From: Theodoxus fluviatilis
Lineage: Eukaryota; Mollusca; Gastropoda; Cycloneritida; Neritidae
Length of the DNA: 64,000 bases
Assembly (NCBI GenBank): GCA_034096865.1
Contig: JAWQFJ010025792.1
Span: 22,501-86,500 of the forward strand
Reading direction: 5' to 3'
The notes beneath the pieces were generated by a model, which ran no database searches, had not been told where the DNA came from, and was given only the letters and a program-made list of their open reading frames with translations. This document shows, one piece after another, positions 10,801 through 19,925 of the stretch (positions are counted from its first letter, which is position 1; the number at the start of each line of letters is the position of its first letter). Made by a program: the position numbers and the translations under genes.

Positions 10801-13180
10801 TCTTTATGTCTGCCTGTATGTCTGCCTGTATGTCTGCCTGTATGTCTGCCTGTATGTCTGCCTGTATGTCTGCCTGTATGTCTGCCTGTATGTCTGCCTG
10901 CATGTCTGCCTGTATGTCTGCTTGTCTGTCTTTATGTCTGCCTGTGTGTCTGCCTGTATGTCTGCCTGTATGTCTGCCTGTATGTCTGCCTGTATGTCTG
11001 CCTGCATGTCTGCCTGTATGTCTGCCTGTATGTCTCTCTGTATGTCTGCCTGTATGTCTGCCTGTATGTCTGCTTGTCTGCCTGTATGTCTGCCTGTATG
11101 TCTGCCTGTGTGTCTGCCTGTGTGTCTGCCTGTGTGTCTGCCTGTGTGTCTGCTTGTATGTCTGCCTGCATGTCTGCCTGTATGTCTGCTTGTATGCCTG
11201 CTTGTATGTCTGCCTGTATGTCTGCTTGTCTGCCTGTATGTCTGCTTGTCTGCCTGTATGTCTGCCTGTATGTCTGCCTGTATGTCTGCCTGTATGTCTG
11301 CCTGTATGTTTGTCTGTATGTCTGCTTGTATGTCTGCCTGTATATCTGCCTGTGTGTCTGCCTGTATGTCTGCTTGTCTGCCTGTATGTCTGCCTGTATA
11401 TCTGCCTGTGTGTCTGCCTGTATGTCTGCCTGTGTCTGCCTGTATGTCTGCCTGTTTGTCTGCCTGTATGTCTGCCTGTGTGTCTGCCTGTGTGTCTGCT
11501 TGTATGTCTGCCTGCATGTCTGCCTGTATGTTTGCTTGTATGTCTGCCTGTATGTCTGCTTGTCTGCCTGTATGTCTGCCTGTATGTCTGCCTGTGTGTC
11601 TGCCTGTATGTCTGCTTGTATGTCTGCCTGTATGTCTGCATGTCTGCCTGTATGTCTGCTTGTATGTCTGCCTGTATGTCTGCCTGCATGTCTGCCTGTA
11701 TGTCTTCCTGTATGTCTGCCTGTATGTCTGCCTGCATGTCTTCCTGTATGTCTGCCTGTATGTCTGCCTGTATGTCTGCCTGTATGTCTGCCTGTGTGTC
11801 TGCCTGTATGTCTTCCTGCATGTCTGCCTGCATGTCTGCCTGTATGTCTGCCTGTGTGTCTGCCTGTCTGTCTTCCTGTATGTCTGCCTGTCTATCTGCC
11901 TGTCTGCCTGCATGTCTGCCTGTGTGTCCGCTTGTCTGCCTGAATGTCTGCCTGTATGTCTGTTTGTCTGCCTGTATGTCTGCCTGTATGTCTGCCTGTA
12001 TGTCTGTCTATATGTCTGCCTGTATGTCTTCTTGTCTGCCTGTATGTCTGCCTGTATGTCTGTCTGTATGTCTGCCTGTATATCTGCCTGTATGTCTGCC
12101 TGTATTCTGCCTCAGTGTTTGCCTGTATGTCTACCTGTATGTCTGCCTGTATGTCTCTCTGTATGTCTGCCTGTATGTCTGCCTGTATGTCTGCCTGTAT
12201 GTCTGCCTGTATGTCTGCCTGTGTGTCTACTTGTATGTCTGCCTGTATGTCTACCTGTATGTCTGTCTGTATGTCTGCCTGTATGTCTGCCTGTATGTCT
12301 GCCTGTATTTCTGCCTCAGTGTTTGCCTGTATGTCTGCCTGTATGTCTGCCTGTATGTCTCTCTGTATGTCTGCCTGTATGTCTGCCTGTATGTCTGCCT
12401 GTATGTCTTCCGGTGTGTCTGCTTGTATGTCTGCCTGTGTGTCTGCTTGTATGTCTGCCTGTATGTCTGCCTGTATGTCTGCCTGTGTGTCTGATTTTAT
12501 GTCTGCCTGTGTGTCTGCTTGTATGTCTGTCTGCTTGTCTGCTTGTATGTCTGCTTGTGTGTCTGCCTGTGTGTCTGCTTGTATGTCTGCCTGTGTGTCT
12601 GCCTGTGTGTCTGCCTGTATGTCTGCCTGCATATATGCCTGCGTGTCTGCTTGTATGTCTGCCTGTGTGTCTGCCTGCAAGTCTGCCTGTATGTCTGCCT
12701 GTCTGTCTGTATGTTTGCCTCTATGTCTGCCTCTGTATCTGCCTCTGTGTCTGCCTGCGAGCCTGCCTGTGTGTCTGCTTGTATGTCCGCCTGCATGTCT
12801 GCCTGTATGTCTGCCTGTATGTCTGCCTGCATGCCTGCCTGTGTATCTGCCTGTATGTCTGCCTGTGTGTCTGCTTGTATGTCTGCTTGTATGTCTGCTT
12901 GTATGTCTGCCTGCATGTCTGCTTAAATGTCTGCCTGTATGTTTGTCTGTATATCTGCTTGTCTGCATGTATGTCTGCTTGCATGTCTGCCTGCATGCCT
13001 GTCTGTATTTCTGCCTGTATGTCTGCCTGTTTGCCTGCCTGTATGTATGCTTGCATGTCTGCCTGAATGTCTGAATGTCTGTCTATTTGTCTTTATGTCT
13101 GTGTCAATGTCCGCATTGTCTACCTCTGAGTTTGCATTTGTGCCTGCCTATTATTTTACCTGTATGCTTCCCTGTGCATC

Positions 13181-13236
<56 letters not shown>

Positions 13237-13362
13237 CTCTCTCGCTCTCTTTCTTTCTTTCTGGCTCTCTCTTTCTCTCTTTCTGGCTCTCTATTTCTCT
13301 CTTTCTGTCTCTCTTTCTAGCTGCTCTCTCTTTCTCTCTCTCTCTCTATCTCTATCTCTCTC

Positions 13363-13397
<35 letters not shown>

Positions 13398-13450
13398 GGC
13401 TCTCCCTGGCTCTCTCTCTCTCTCTCTGGCTCCATCTCTATGTCTCTGTA

Positions 13451-13521
<71 letters not shown>

Positions 13522-16500
13522 GTGTGTGTGTGCGTGTGTGTGTGTGTGTGAGTATTATTTGGTAGTGCGGTTGTGTACATGCTGTTTCGCTCGTTGGTCT
13601 CATACCACCCTCTTGTTACGTTGCATCCTTTCCTGTTTTTTCCATTTTGTTGTGGTGCTCTGTGCTAAGTGCATTCTTCATTTACTTTCAGGCTTCAGGT
13701 TCGACACAGTGACAAGGAGAGCGAGGCGATGCTTCACTCTCTGAATACTTACATGTTGCAAGTGAAAACCTTTCTTCGCTATCATGGGAATGACAATCAG
13801 ACACGAATATTCCTCGCCACGGATGATCCCAACGTTGTACGCGAAGCCAGAACACAGTGAGTCTTAAGCATTCAGTGCGGTCTAATTGCCCCAACTTACA
13901 TTCAAGTGTGGTTTCTGACAACCGTGCATGACAGAAGCATAAACACTCTGGTTTTTATCATATAACAGTCTACTGCAGTATAGGTACCGTTGGAAAATTG
14001 CAAAAAAGAAAAAAATGCAGCAGTTTACATGCCAGTATCGACAGACCACCACAGACTTTTTTTCATGGATGCATCTGGGTTTCAGTTCCACGTTTGGAAA
14101 ATAAGTATATAGGGGGAAGTTGTGAATGCAAAATTGCTGCAATTTTAACAAGCAATATTACCCCAACATTAACTCTAATACCTGTTCGCTCAATTACCAT
14201 TCCCCTCAAAATATCATTGTCTCATCAGGAAAAGGTTGTGTTTGTGATTTTTGAACATCAAGACTTATACTGGTGCTGCTGTAAACACTCTTACATCTAA
14301 TAGTAATCCATCCATCATTTGTGCCGCTATTCCTTCCAGTAGGCCTAATTAGGATATATGGCAGTCATCGATATTATGCATGAATTGATCAGGCTCTCAA
14401 ACTGCGCAAGCGTACAGAACTGAGCGCTTGGAAACTGAAAAGTTTTCCTTTACCATAATCCTTGGGTTGGAACAACCCTGGTGTGCCTGTGTCACAGCAG
14501 TTGAGGATGTGTTGTGCCAAACAGTGACTACACAGTAGCCTGTAAACAATGCATGAGTACAAATGATGTAAAATACAGAAGGGACGCTTTGAGCGAAATT
14601 CACCTCTACTTTTACACGAGGTTTATGGGGCATGAACACTGCATATAAAGCCTTAAGCAGAAATTTTTGCAATCCACTGACTAAATGTAGTTTCTGCTTT
14701 TGTACTGAAGCACGATGTAAAACATTGTCGTAAGAAATGAGGTAGTCCCGTCTTTGTAACTTAGAGGAATCTGATCGTTAAGTGAATAGGCTATAACTTG
14801 ATCTGCGATGCGTGTGCTCTAGATGCGTGGCTTAGCATAAGGCTTTAATCTGGACTGTCGATAACTAAACGTGTTGAAAAAGGGAGACCTTTCTACATCG
14901 TGACACATTATTTTCTTGTCCATGTATTCTCTGTATAGTCGATGACAAACCAAAAACTGGCTAGTGCAGATACAGCTCAGTAGGAGATTTTAATTAATGC
15001 AGACATTCCACGAAGAAACTTGTTGGAACAGGAATTCATATAAAACATATTTCAAAAACTAGATGGTATAAATGGGTCTCATGAGAAAGCTTTATTCGAA
15101 CTACTAGCAGCAAAAATGAATATATTTCGGCTCTGACAAGGGTCCTATTCCCTCAAACACTACAATACATATTAAATTTGGAGTTAAGCTGTGAATGTAA
15201 AAAAAGAAGAGTAAAGGTGTGATTTTATATAGCGACTTACTCCCTTTGTCTTGGTCTCAAACCGCTTTACACTTTACCCCCTGATCACTGGGCATCTTGA
15301 TCAATCCAAATGTGCTAGGAAGACCAAAAAGAAACAAAAGGAGGTTGTCTTTAGAGATCCAATTTGAGGGAGACGTGCGCTGCGGAAAGCCCCGAGACGT
15401 AAGCGCACCGAGTCTATATTGCAGGTACAGCCAGTACCACTGGGTGATGGACGAAACAGGAACGCAGCTGGCAGACCCCAAACGGCGCTACAGCAGTCAC
15501 TCCCTGGAGGCCGCCATCTTGGACCTGCTGTTGCTGGCAGAGACGGACTACCTGGTGTGCACCTTCTCCTCCAACGTGAGTTGCGTGTGGGCGGATTCTT
15601 TCTGCACTGCCTGCCTTGTCTGTGCCGTCGCCTCCTTTCTAGACTTTGCACTTGGACATCAACGAGTGACGGTGAATTGCAGTTTCACCCTTCCCGTGGC
15701 ACTGATGATTAGTCTCGTTTTGTGACAATTCTTAGTTTAGCATATTCCGATTTCGTGGCTTATGTCAGAAGAAGATGAGTTATACAATTCACGTTACATA
15801 TACGTGAAGTTTAACTCTTAGAGTGATTATGCATATAGTTTGAGGTGAATAACCTTTGTAGTATTTATGTTGTGGATAAATGAAAATTACAAGTCACCAC
15901 TGTCTGAAAAAATGGACATCATCGGCGTTCGTGCAATCATCTGCTATCTCCTTCTCATGGGCTCATCACCCAAGGAAGGTCCACGAGTACAAAGTGGCAA
16001 CACCATGGGAGGGTGCCCCTTAATACAGCGTGGTGAAGACGTGGGTTGATGAATCCGAACGTGATAGCGAGAGCCTGGAAGACATGTAGGGGTAAATGTT
16101 TCATTCAGTTCGTCTGCCTGTTGATGATTTAAACAAAATCTAATTGCGGATGCGCATCCGTGAAAGTGATGTCTATATTTTCATCCGGGTTACTTACTGT
16201 GACAGCGAAACTTGATCATATACCGGGTACCCACTTGAAAGAGTACCCTGTTGAAAATATATGACATTTATTCCTTTATTGTTGTGCTCATGAGCTCCAA
16301 ATAGAAAAATCTGGATGTTGTCTTGGAGTAAGCCCACTGTGATCAGTCGATCGTGAAATGACAACCTCTGCACCTCTCTCTTTAACAGAAAACTGTTTTC
16401 TCATTATATGTTCATCCACAAGAAGAACCTACGATTTCCGGGTGTATTCGGTTTTCAGCTGCTGGAATATTCCAACGCAAAATGGACAGTTTTTGACTCA

Positions 16501-18507
16501 CATGCGAAGCAAAAGTGAGTCTATGTACTGAGCCGTGTCGTCCGTCCGTCCGGGCGTCCGTCCGTCCGTCCGTCCGTCCATCCGTCCGTCCAGGCATAAA
16601 AAACTTAAACGTTGGATTTTTCTCGGAGACTATTAAGTCTATCAACACCAAATGTGGCATGATGGTGTATGATGACAAGGCCTCAAAAAACATACAAAGT
16701 GACTTGACCTTGCTTCAAGGTCAAGGTCACAGGAGCCATAAATGTGGTCTCAAAAACAGTCATTTTTCACATTTTCCCAATTTTCTCCCACGTTTTTCAG
16801 AATGGCGACCTTAGCTACAAGTGGTATATAGGTCAAAGCAAGCCCTATCTTTTGATACCAGTTTGGTTGACCTTGCTTCAAGGTCAAGGTCACAGGAGCT
16901 CTTCAAAGTTGGATTGTATACATATTTTGAAGTGACCTTGACCCTGAACTATGGAAGATAACTGTTTCAAACTTAATAATTATGTGGGGCACATGTTATA
17001 CTTTTATCATGAGACACATTTGTTCACATATCATCAAGGTCAAGGTCACTTTGACCCTTATGAAATGTGACTAAAATGGGGTAGTGAACCACTAAAAGTG
17101 ACTATATCTCATGGTAGAAAGTACCAATAAGCACCATTGTGCTTCCTATGTCTTGAATTAACAGCTTTGTGTTGCATGACCTTGGATGACCTTGACCTTG
17201 GGTCAAGGTCACATGTATTTTGGTAGGAAAAATGTGTAAAGCATTTCTTTGTGTATGATGTCATTGGTAGGTTTAGTTGTTTGACCTTGACCTTGGAAGG
17301 TCACCTGAAGGTCAAGGTCATGTAAAGGTCAAGGTCAACCATGTGAGTCGTATGGGCTTTGCCCTTCTTGTTCTTTCTCATGCTGAGTCTTTTGACTTGG
17401 ACATTTGTTACATGTAAGTCGTGTTGCATATTGTGGGAAGTCGTAAAGATGGGAAGTGTTTACGACCGAATATATAGTGGCTAAATGTTTAACTGATAAA
17501 GGACCCAGCGAGCTGACACCTTTGTTATTTGGTGTGAGTTTAAGATTAGTGCATGGTCGCGGTCCTGTGAGAAACACAGCTCTTAGGCAATGTACCGCTA
17601 TGTTATTTGTCGATCTGTCATGATCGTATCATGGATCACTTCAACGATCTCTGTGTGGTGACGGCGACAAGCCTTCCAGATGGGGGTCCTTGGGCCTGAT
17701 CATCCAGGAATACGGATTCAAACTAGTCAAACTTTCGCCCTATTCACCTGTTTTGGCACCCTCGGACTACTACCTGTTCCCCAAGGAAAAGAAAAAGCTC
17801 AGTTGTCGCCAATTTGACACTGATGATGACGTCATCGCTGTGGACCTGGGCATGCTCCACCACCGCTGGACTTAGTGTGAATGTGTAGGAAAATAAATGT
17901 GCTGGGTTGTCTAAAATGCACTCCTTCTACTTTAGGCCAAGAACTGATCAATCACGTCTGGTCCATGTATAGCTGTACATGCAACTGTACATATTATTGC
18001 ATAGATAATCGTACACTAAACTTTTTTTAATGAGTGTACACTGTCTGACATCGGGGAGAAGTTTGCGTCCACACCAGACACTGGTTCCAGATTATGAGAA
18101 AGGCATCTAGCAGTAACTGTCATATAGATAACTGAGACATGAGTTCACTGCGTGCCTTCTTACAGCAACATATGTCCGTCTCTCCACAGCTGTGTCGTGC
18201 CGCCTACGAGCTGCTCCAGACCAAGTTTGCCGACGGTTCCTGGCGAGTGACGTCCCTGGACCAGCCTTACTACTTCCACGGCCAGTTGGACTTTGTCCGC
18301 ACAGCCAGTCAGGAACACGTGGCCCTGAACTACAAAGAGCTTGATCTGCAGAAGGGTGACTTCCTAGAAGGCTGGCAACCCAAGGACCGAGTCCACTGCC
18401 AGGGCAGGAACCTGCGCTCCGGACAGCAAGGCCTCTACCTGGCCTCCAAGGCCTTGCTGCAGACCCCTGTGGCAGACTTTCCCACTGTCAAGCTGGAAAA
18501 GACGTAG
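1745..18507 (+). CDS. FUT8: FUT8-like alpha-1,6-fucosyltransferase (six 3' exons; one in-frame stop)
   Basis: FUT8 moves fucose from GDP-fucose to the innermost GlcNAc of N-glycans in the Golgi. The joined exons give about 404 residues covering the end of the stem/coiled-coil, the GT23 catalytic domain and the C-terminal SH3 domain. Landmarks in order are [71 protein letters not shown] and GLYLASK. Each matches the family (CGYGCQLHHVVYCF, VWWVSQ, PVIG, VRRTDK, LATDDPS, ILDIHFL, LVCTFSSQ, CRVAYEIMQ, GLYPSYK). Exon phases agree at all five junctions. Oddities are a TGA at 3547-3549 where the family has Arg, His-to-Gln and Arg-to-His changes in the donor-site motif, one residue lost just before the expected catalytic Glu, and a 10-kb intron filled by a 12-bp array. 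It could be a divergent paralogue, a young pseudogene or an allele with a nonsense change. The N-terminal membrane anchor is not in the window. Confidence 0.85.
2085..2360 (+). mobile_element. SINE-like dispersed repeat, copy 1, with CATT tail
   Basis: This stretch carries CGCGTCTCCCTACGCGATTCG, later GGCCTACACAGGCTGATAGG and CCGTAAAACTTCATTC, then a (CATT)n tail. A diverged copy with the same order of blocks lies at 47505-47690. The tail and dispersion fit a short retroposon inside a FUT8-like intron. Confidence 0.6.
2510..2756 (+). CDS. FUT8: FUT8-like exon: start of catalytic domain
   Basis: The acceptor is TGCCTTGCAG|AAC and the donor ACAG|GTCAGT. The translation begins [15 protein letters not shown] and includes [19 protein letters not shown], ending near DVEWT. 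The Cys pattern of the FUT8 family is kept (NPxDCS, C, CGxxCQLHHVVYC, ETC). The exon ends in phase 1 and the following exon supplies two bases, making Glu. Confidence 0.88.
2990..3265. repeat. GGTT/TTGG low-complexity tract
   Basis: The tract is dominated by GGTTGGTT units with GGCT and GTCG variants, inside the FUT8-like intron. It is strongly strand-biased G+T. All + frames give Trp/Leu/Val/Gly-rich peptides, which I treat as spurious. Confidence 0.9.
3440..3686 (+). CDS. FUT8: FUT8-like exon carrying an in-frame TGA
   Basis: The acceptor is CTTGTCCAG and the donor CGTTGG|GTATGC. The frame is fixed from both neighbours (phase 1 in, phase 2 out). It reads [32 protein letters not shown], stop, [19 protein letters not shown], ending KKPIVG. 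The family has [20 protein letters not shown] then AVWWVSQF, so the stop replaces the Arg of ADRL. A single C-to-T change in a CpG (CGA to TGA) explains it. Similarity continues on both sides of the stop without a frameshift. Confidence 0.85.
3547..3549 (+). other. In-frame TGA in FUT8-like catalytic exon
   Basis: The codons run TCG GAG TGA CTG TTT CGC. Both flanking sides align with FUT8 in the same frame, and the codon position corresponds to a conserved Arg. It could be a true nonsense change, a polymorphism or a base-call error. Confidence 0.8.
3950..13085. repeat. Giant 12-bp satellite array (CTGTATGTCTGC)n
   Basis: This array of about 9.1 kb, roughly 760 units, fills most of one FUT8-like intron. 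From about 3990 to 5700 the units are mixed (CTGCCTATATGTCTG, CTGCCTCTGTGT). From about 5700 to 12700 they are mostly CTGTATGTCTGC with CTGCATGTCTGC and CTTGTCTGC variants. The last part is more degenerate and runs into CT and TG microsatellites. Because 12 is divisible by 3 and the unit lacks stops on both strands, every frame is open for hundreds to thousands of codons, including one of 2,059 codons. Longer internal duplications are present at offsets of about 2.6 to 2.9 kb (for example 9321-9510 against 11924-12113). Confidence 0.95.
13187..13553. repeat. CT then TG microsatellites
   Basis: A short C run leads into about 290 bp of CTCTCT with CTTT and CTGG interruptions, then (TG)n at 13487-13550. 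The tract ends about 140 bp before the 13692 acceptor, so the sense RNA has a very long pyrimidine stretch upstream of that exon. Confidence 0.93.
13692..13856 (+). CDS. FUT8: FUT8-like exon: donor-binding motif
   Basis: The acceptor is TTTACTTTCAG|G and the donor ACACA|GTGAGT. The preceding GG plus the first G rebuild Gly, then [20 protein letters not shown], later [17 protein letters not shown]. The human motif is GVHVRRTDKVGTEAAFHP. The His is Gln, the second Arg is His and one residue is missing before the Glu. The first Arg, Asp-Lys and the LATDDP pair of Asp are kept. The splice junction joins across the 10-kb array-bearing intron. Confidence 0.88.
13857..15424. other. FUT8-like intron; mostly nothing recognised
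   Basis: This is ordinary A+T-rich intronic sequence. The only recognisable part is a dispersed-repeat segment at about 15215-15310 that recurs at 20035-20145 and, inverted, near 28590-28645. Confidence 0.6.
15215..15310 (+). repeat. Dispersed repeat (ACCGCTTTACACTTTACC core)
   Basis: The order GGTGTGATTTTATATAG, GGTCTCAAACCGCTTTACAC, TTTACCCCCTGATCAC, ATCAATCC recurs at 20055-20145 with moderate divergence. Part of it recurs in reverse at 28595-28645. It is probably a fragment of a non-autonomous retroposon of unknown type. Confidence 0.6.
15425..15575 (+). CDS. FUT8: FUT8-like exon: C-terminal catalytic part
   Basis: The acceptor is ATATTGCAG|G and the donor CCAAC|GTGAGT. The translation is [18 protein letters not shown] through [20 protein letters not shown] to [11 protein letters not shown]. 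It corresponds to YPNYEFISDNS, RYTENSLRGVILDIHFL and DFLVCTFSSQ of FUT8. The Asp of ILD and the TFSS motif are kept. Phase 0 at the end matches the final exon. Confidence 0.9.
16491..17371 (+). mobile_element. Dispersed element rich in AGGTCA half-sites, copy 1
   Basis: This block of about 880 bp begins TTTTGACTCACATGCGAAGC and ends near TATGGGCTTTGCCCTTCTTGT. A near-identical inverted copy is at 54906-55757. By my count it contains about 20 AGGTCA/TGACCT hexamers, many as AAGGTCAAGGTCA direct repeats. It also carries a GTCC microsatellite near 16541-16592 whose length differs between copies. Short inverted blocks (GACTCACATG and CATGTGAGTC) lie near the two ends, which could mean a non-autonomous DNA element. 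I see no ORF. It sits in the intron between 15575 and 18190. Confidence 0.8.
17690..17880 (+). mobile_element. Mariner transposase C-terminal relic
   Basis: A 61-codon frame contains [20 protein letters not shown] and FDTDDDVIA. This is the C-terminal signature of mariner-family transposases (YSPDLAPSDYHLF). The Asp of APSD, which I take as the third catalytic residue, is kept. The Asp of SPD is Val. No catalytic core lies upstream, so it is a dead fragment in the last FUT8-like intron. Confidence 0.8.
18190..18507 (+). CDS. FUT8: FUT8-like terminal exon: SH3 domain and stop
   Basis: The acceptor is GTCTCTCCACAG. The exon starts [18 protein letters not shown], passes YYFHGQ and the SH3-type segment [18 protein letters not shown], and ends [18 protein letters not shown]...KT followed by TAG at 18505-18507. 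FUT8 is unusual among fucosyltransferases in having a C-terminal SH3 domain, so this exon is strong support for the family call. Confidence 0.92.
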   Translation: MCRAAYELLQTKFADGSWRVTSLDQPYYFHGQLDFVRTASQEHVALNYKELDLQKGDFLEGWQPKDRVHCQGRNLRSGQQGLYLASKALLQTPVADFPTVKLEKT

Positions 18508-18745
18508 ACTAAGACGGTGGATGGTGTGTTTAAATCAAAAATAGGTTTGGGGATGATCCCCTAGGTGCTAAGAGTTTAATTTAACTTCACCCTTCTAGGA
18601 AGATAGTTTTATGTCTTCTAGAACCTCGTGTGAGGCTAAAACAATCAATTTTTCCAGGTGCAATCTAGAATATTTATTATTTGCTATTGATGTCAAATAT
18701 CTGCATTAGAGCATGGCGTCTCTCTTCTGTGTTTTCAGCAATAAA
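18508..18745 (+). other. Probable 3' UTR of the FUT8-like gene
   Basis: Non-coding sequence follows the TAG stop up to the first AATAAA on the sense strand. The extent is inferred from that signal only. Confidence 0.5.
18740..18745 (+). terminator. Candidate polyadenylation signal AATAAA
   Basis: AATAAA occurs 233 bp after the FUT8-like stop and is followed by a T-rich stretch (18762-18769). It is a plausible but unproven cleavage signal. Confidence 0.5.
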
Positions 18746-18924
18746 TGCATTGGTTCTGATTTTTTTTTGGGTGCAAACTATGTGTTAGGAGTTGCATACC
18801 GAGTCGCTCGTGTTCATGCTTCTCCTGTGATAGAAGTTATGTCGGAAAACTCCGCTGCTCACAGCCTTCTGTCATCCATGGCAAGGCGGCTGTGCTATGG
18901 CCAGTCCATCACTTGATGTATCTA

Positions 18925-19100
18925 CAAGAAAAAGCAGGAAGAGAAGGAGGAGGAGGTAAGAAGGAGGAGGACGAGGAGGAGGAGGACGAGGAGAGCAGGA
19001 GGAGGAAGACGAAGAGTAGGAGGACGAGGAGAGGGAGGACGAAGAAAAGGAGGACGATAAGGAGGAGGTGGAGGAGGAGGTCTAGAAGGCGAAGGCAGAG
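18925..19100. repeat. AGG/GAGGA purine tract
   Basis: About 175 bp of nearly pure purine (AGGAGG, GACGAGGAG, GAAGA). Open frames across it (poly Arg/Glu) are spurious. Confidence 0.9.
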
Positions 19101-19235
19101 GAGAAGGATTCTGTTTCGAAAGGAATAATAAAAAAAGCTTTCAGTTTCTCTCTTCTCACCGTACTCCATTGACTAGCTTGACGTTATCCTCGTAAGCGAA
19201 GAGCTGATTGATATTGAATTAGTGCGCAAAGCCAG

Positions 19236-19925
19236 ACACCAGCTGTCGTCCTATATTTTCTGGATCCGAAATCCATAATCCTCGTGGAGCTGACGGCGCC
19301 ACTGAAGAACAAGATGGAAGAGTGGCCCCAGATGAAGTGGCGAAGTACAAGCCACTTTCCAAGCACCTGGCCTCATGCGGATTCAGGACCACAGTTCTTG
19401 CAGCGGAAACTGAAATTAGGGGATTAGTCGGGTTCTCGCCTCAAAATGTCTGCCGCCACGCAACTTGGTCCCTGCTGGAGACAGACCACAACGTTCCTGA
19501 AATGAGTGGCAGAAGCAGCAGAGAAAGCATATTGCTGATATGGATTGAAAGGTGCTTTGGGTAGCAGAACGCCTGCGAGGCACGCAGAGGACAGTCCATG
19601 GGGAATGGTAGGTACGTCCACAAACGTAGGTGCCCAGGGTTCCTTCGTTTAGCTCCCCAGCATGCGCTTTTGCAAGGCGAATGTCGGGGACCACCACAGA
19701 GTGACTGACAATATTAGACCGCTTTGGACTGGCCATGTGTTGAGGGGAGGTGGAGAGAATGACTGTGAGACAGCATTTGGGTGGGCATCAGAGGGGAAAA
19801 GACAAGAGGCGACGAGGAGGAGGACTGTAGAGACAGAGAGGAGGGCAGCAGAATGGGGGAGCTGGGGCGAGGCCAGGGTGGTGGCGAGAGACATGGTGTC
19901 CTGGAGAGACAGCGTCAAGTTCTAA
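19236..19925 (+). mobile_element. Frameshifted non-LTR retrotransposon relic
   Basis: Several short frames together match the region after the reverse transcriptase of invertebrate non-LTR elements. One frame reads VVLYFLDPKSIILVELTAPL, the next TTVLAAETEIRGLVGFSPQN. After more frameshifts come LWTGHVLRGGG, EGKRQEATRRRTVETERRA and SWGEARVVARD. The known pattern is LVELTVPWE, VGCRGFVGQS, GHVLRM, EGKRxRGRPxxTW and WEEVRxxAxDRxxW. No single frame is intact. Confidence 0.75.

Noticed and set aside
6315..12494. 2,059-codon ORF and many others in the 12-bp array, both strands
   Set aside because: A stop-free 12-bp unit keeps every frame open. Composition is pure repeat ([20 protein letters not shown]) with no start context or domain, and the array lies in an intron bounded by matching FUT8-like splice sites.
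3950..13085. CRISPR-like array
   Set aside because: The repeats are contiguous without unique spacers, and the genome is eukaryotic.
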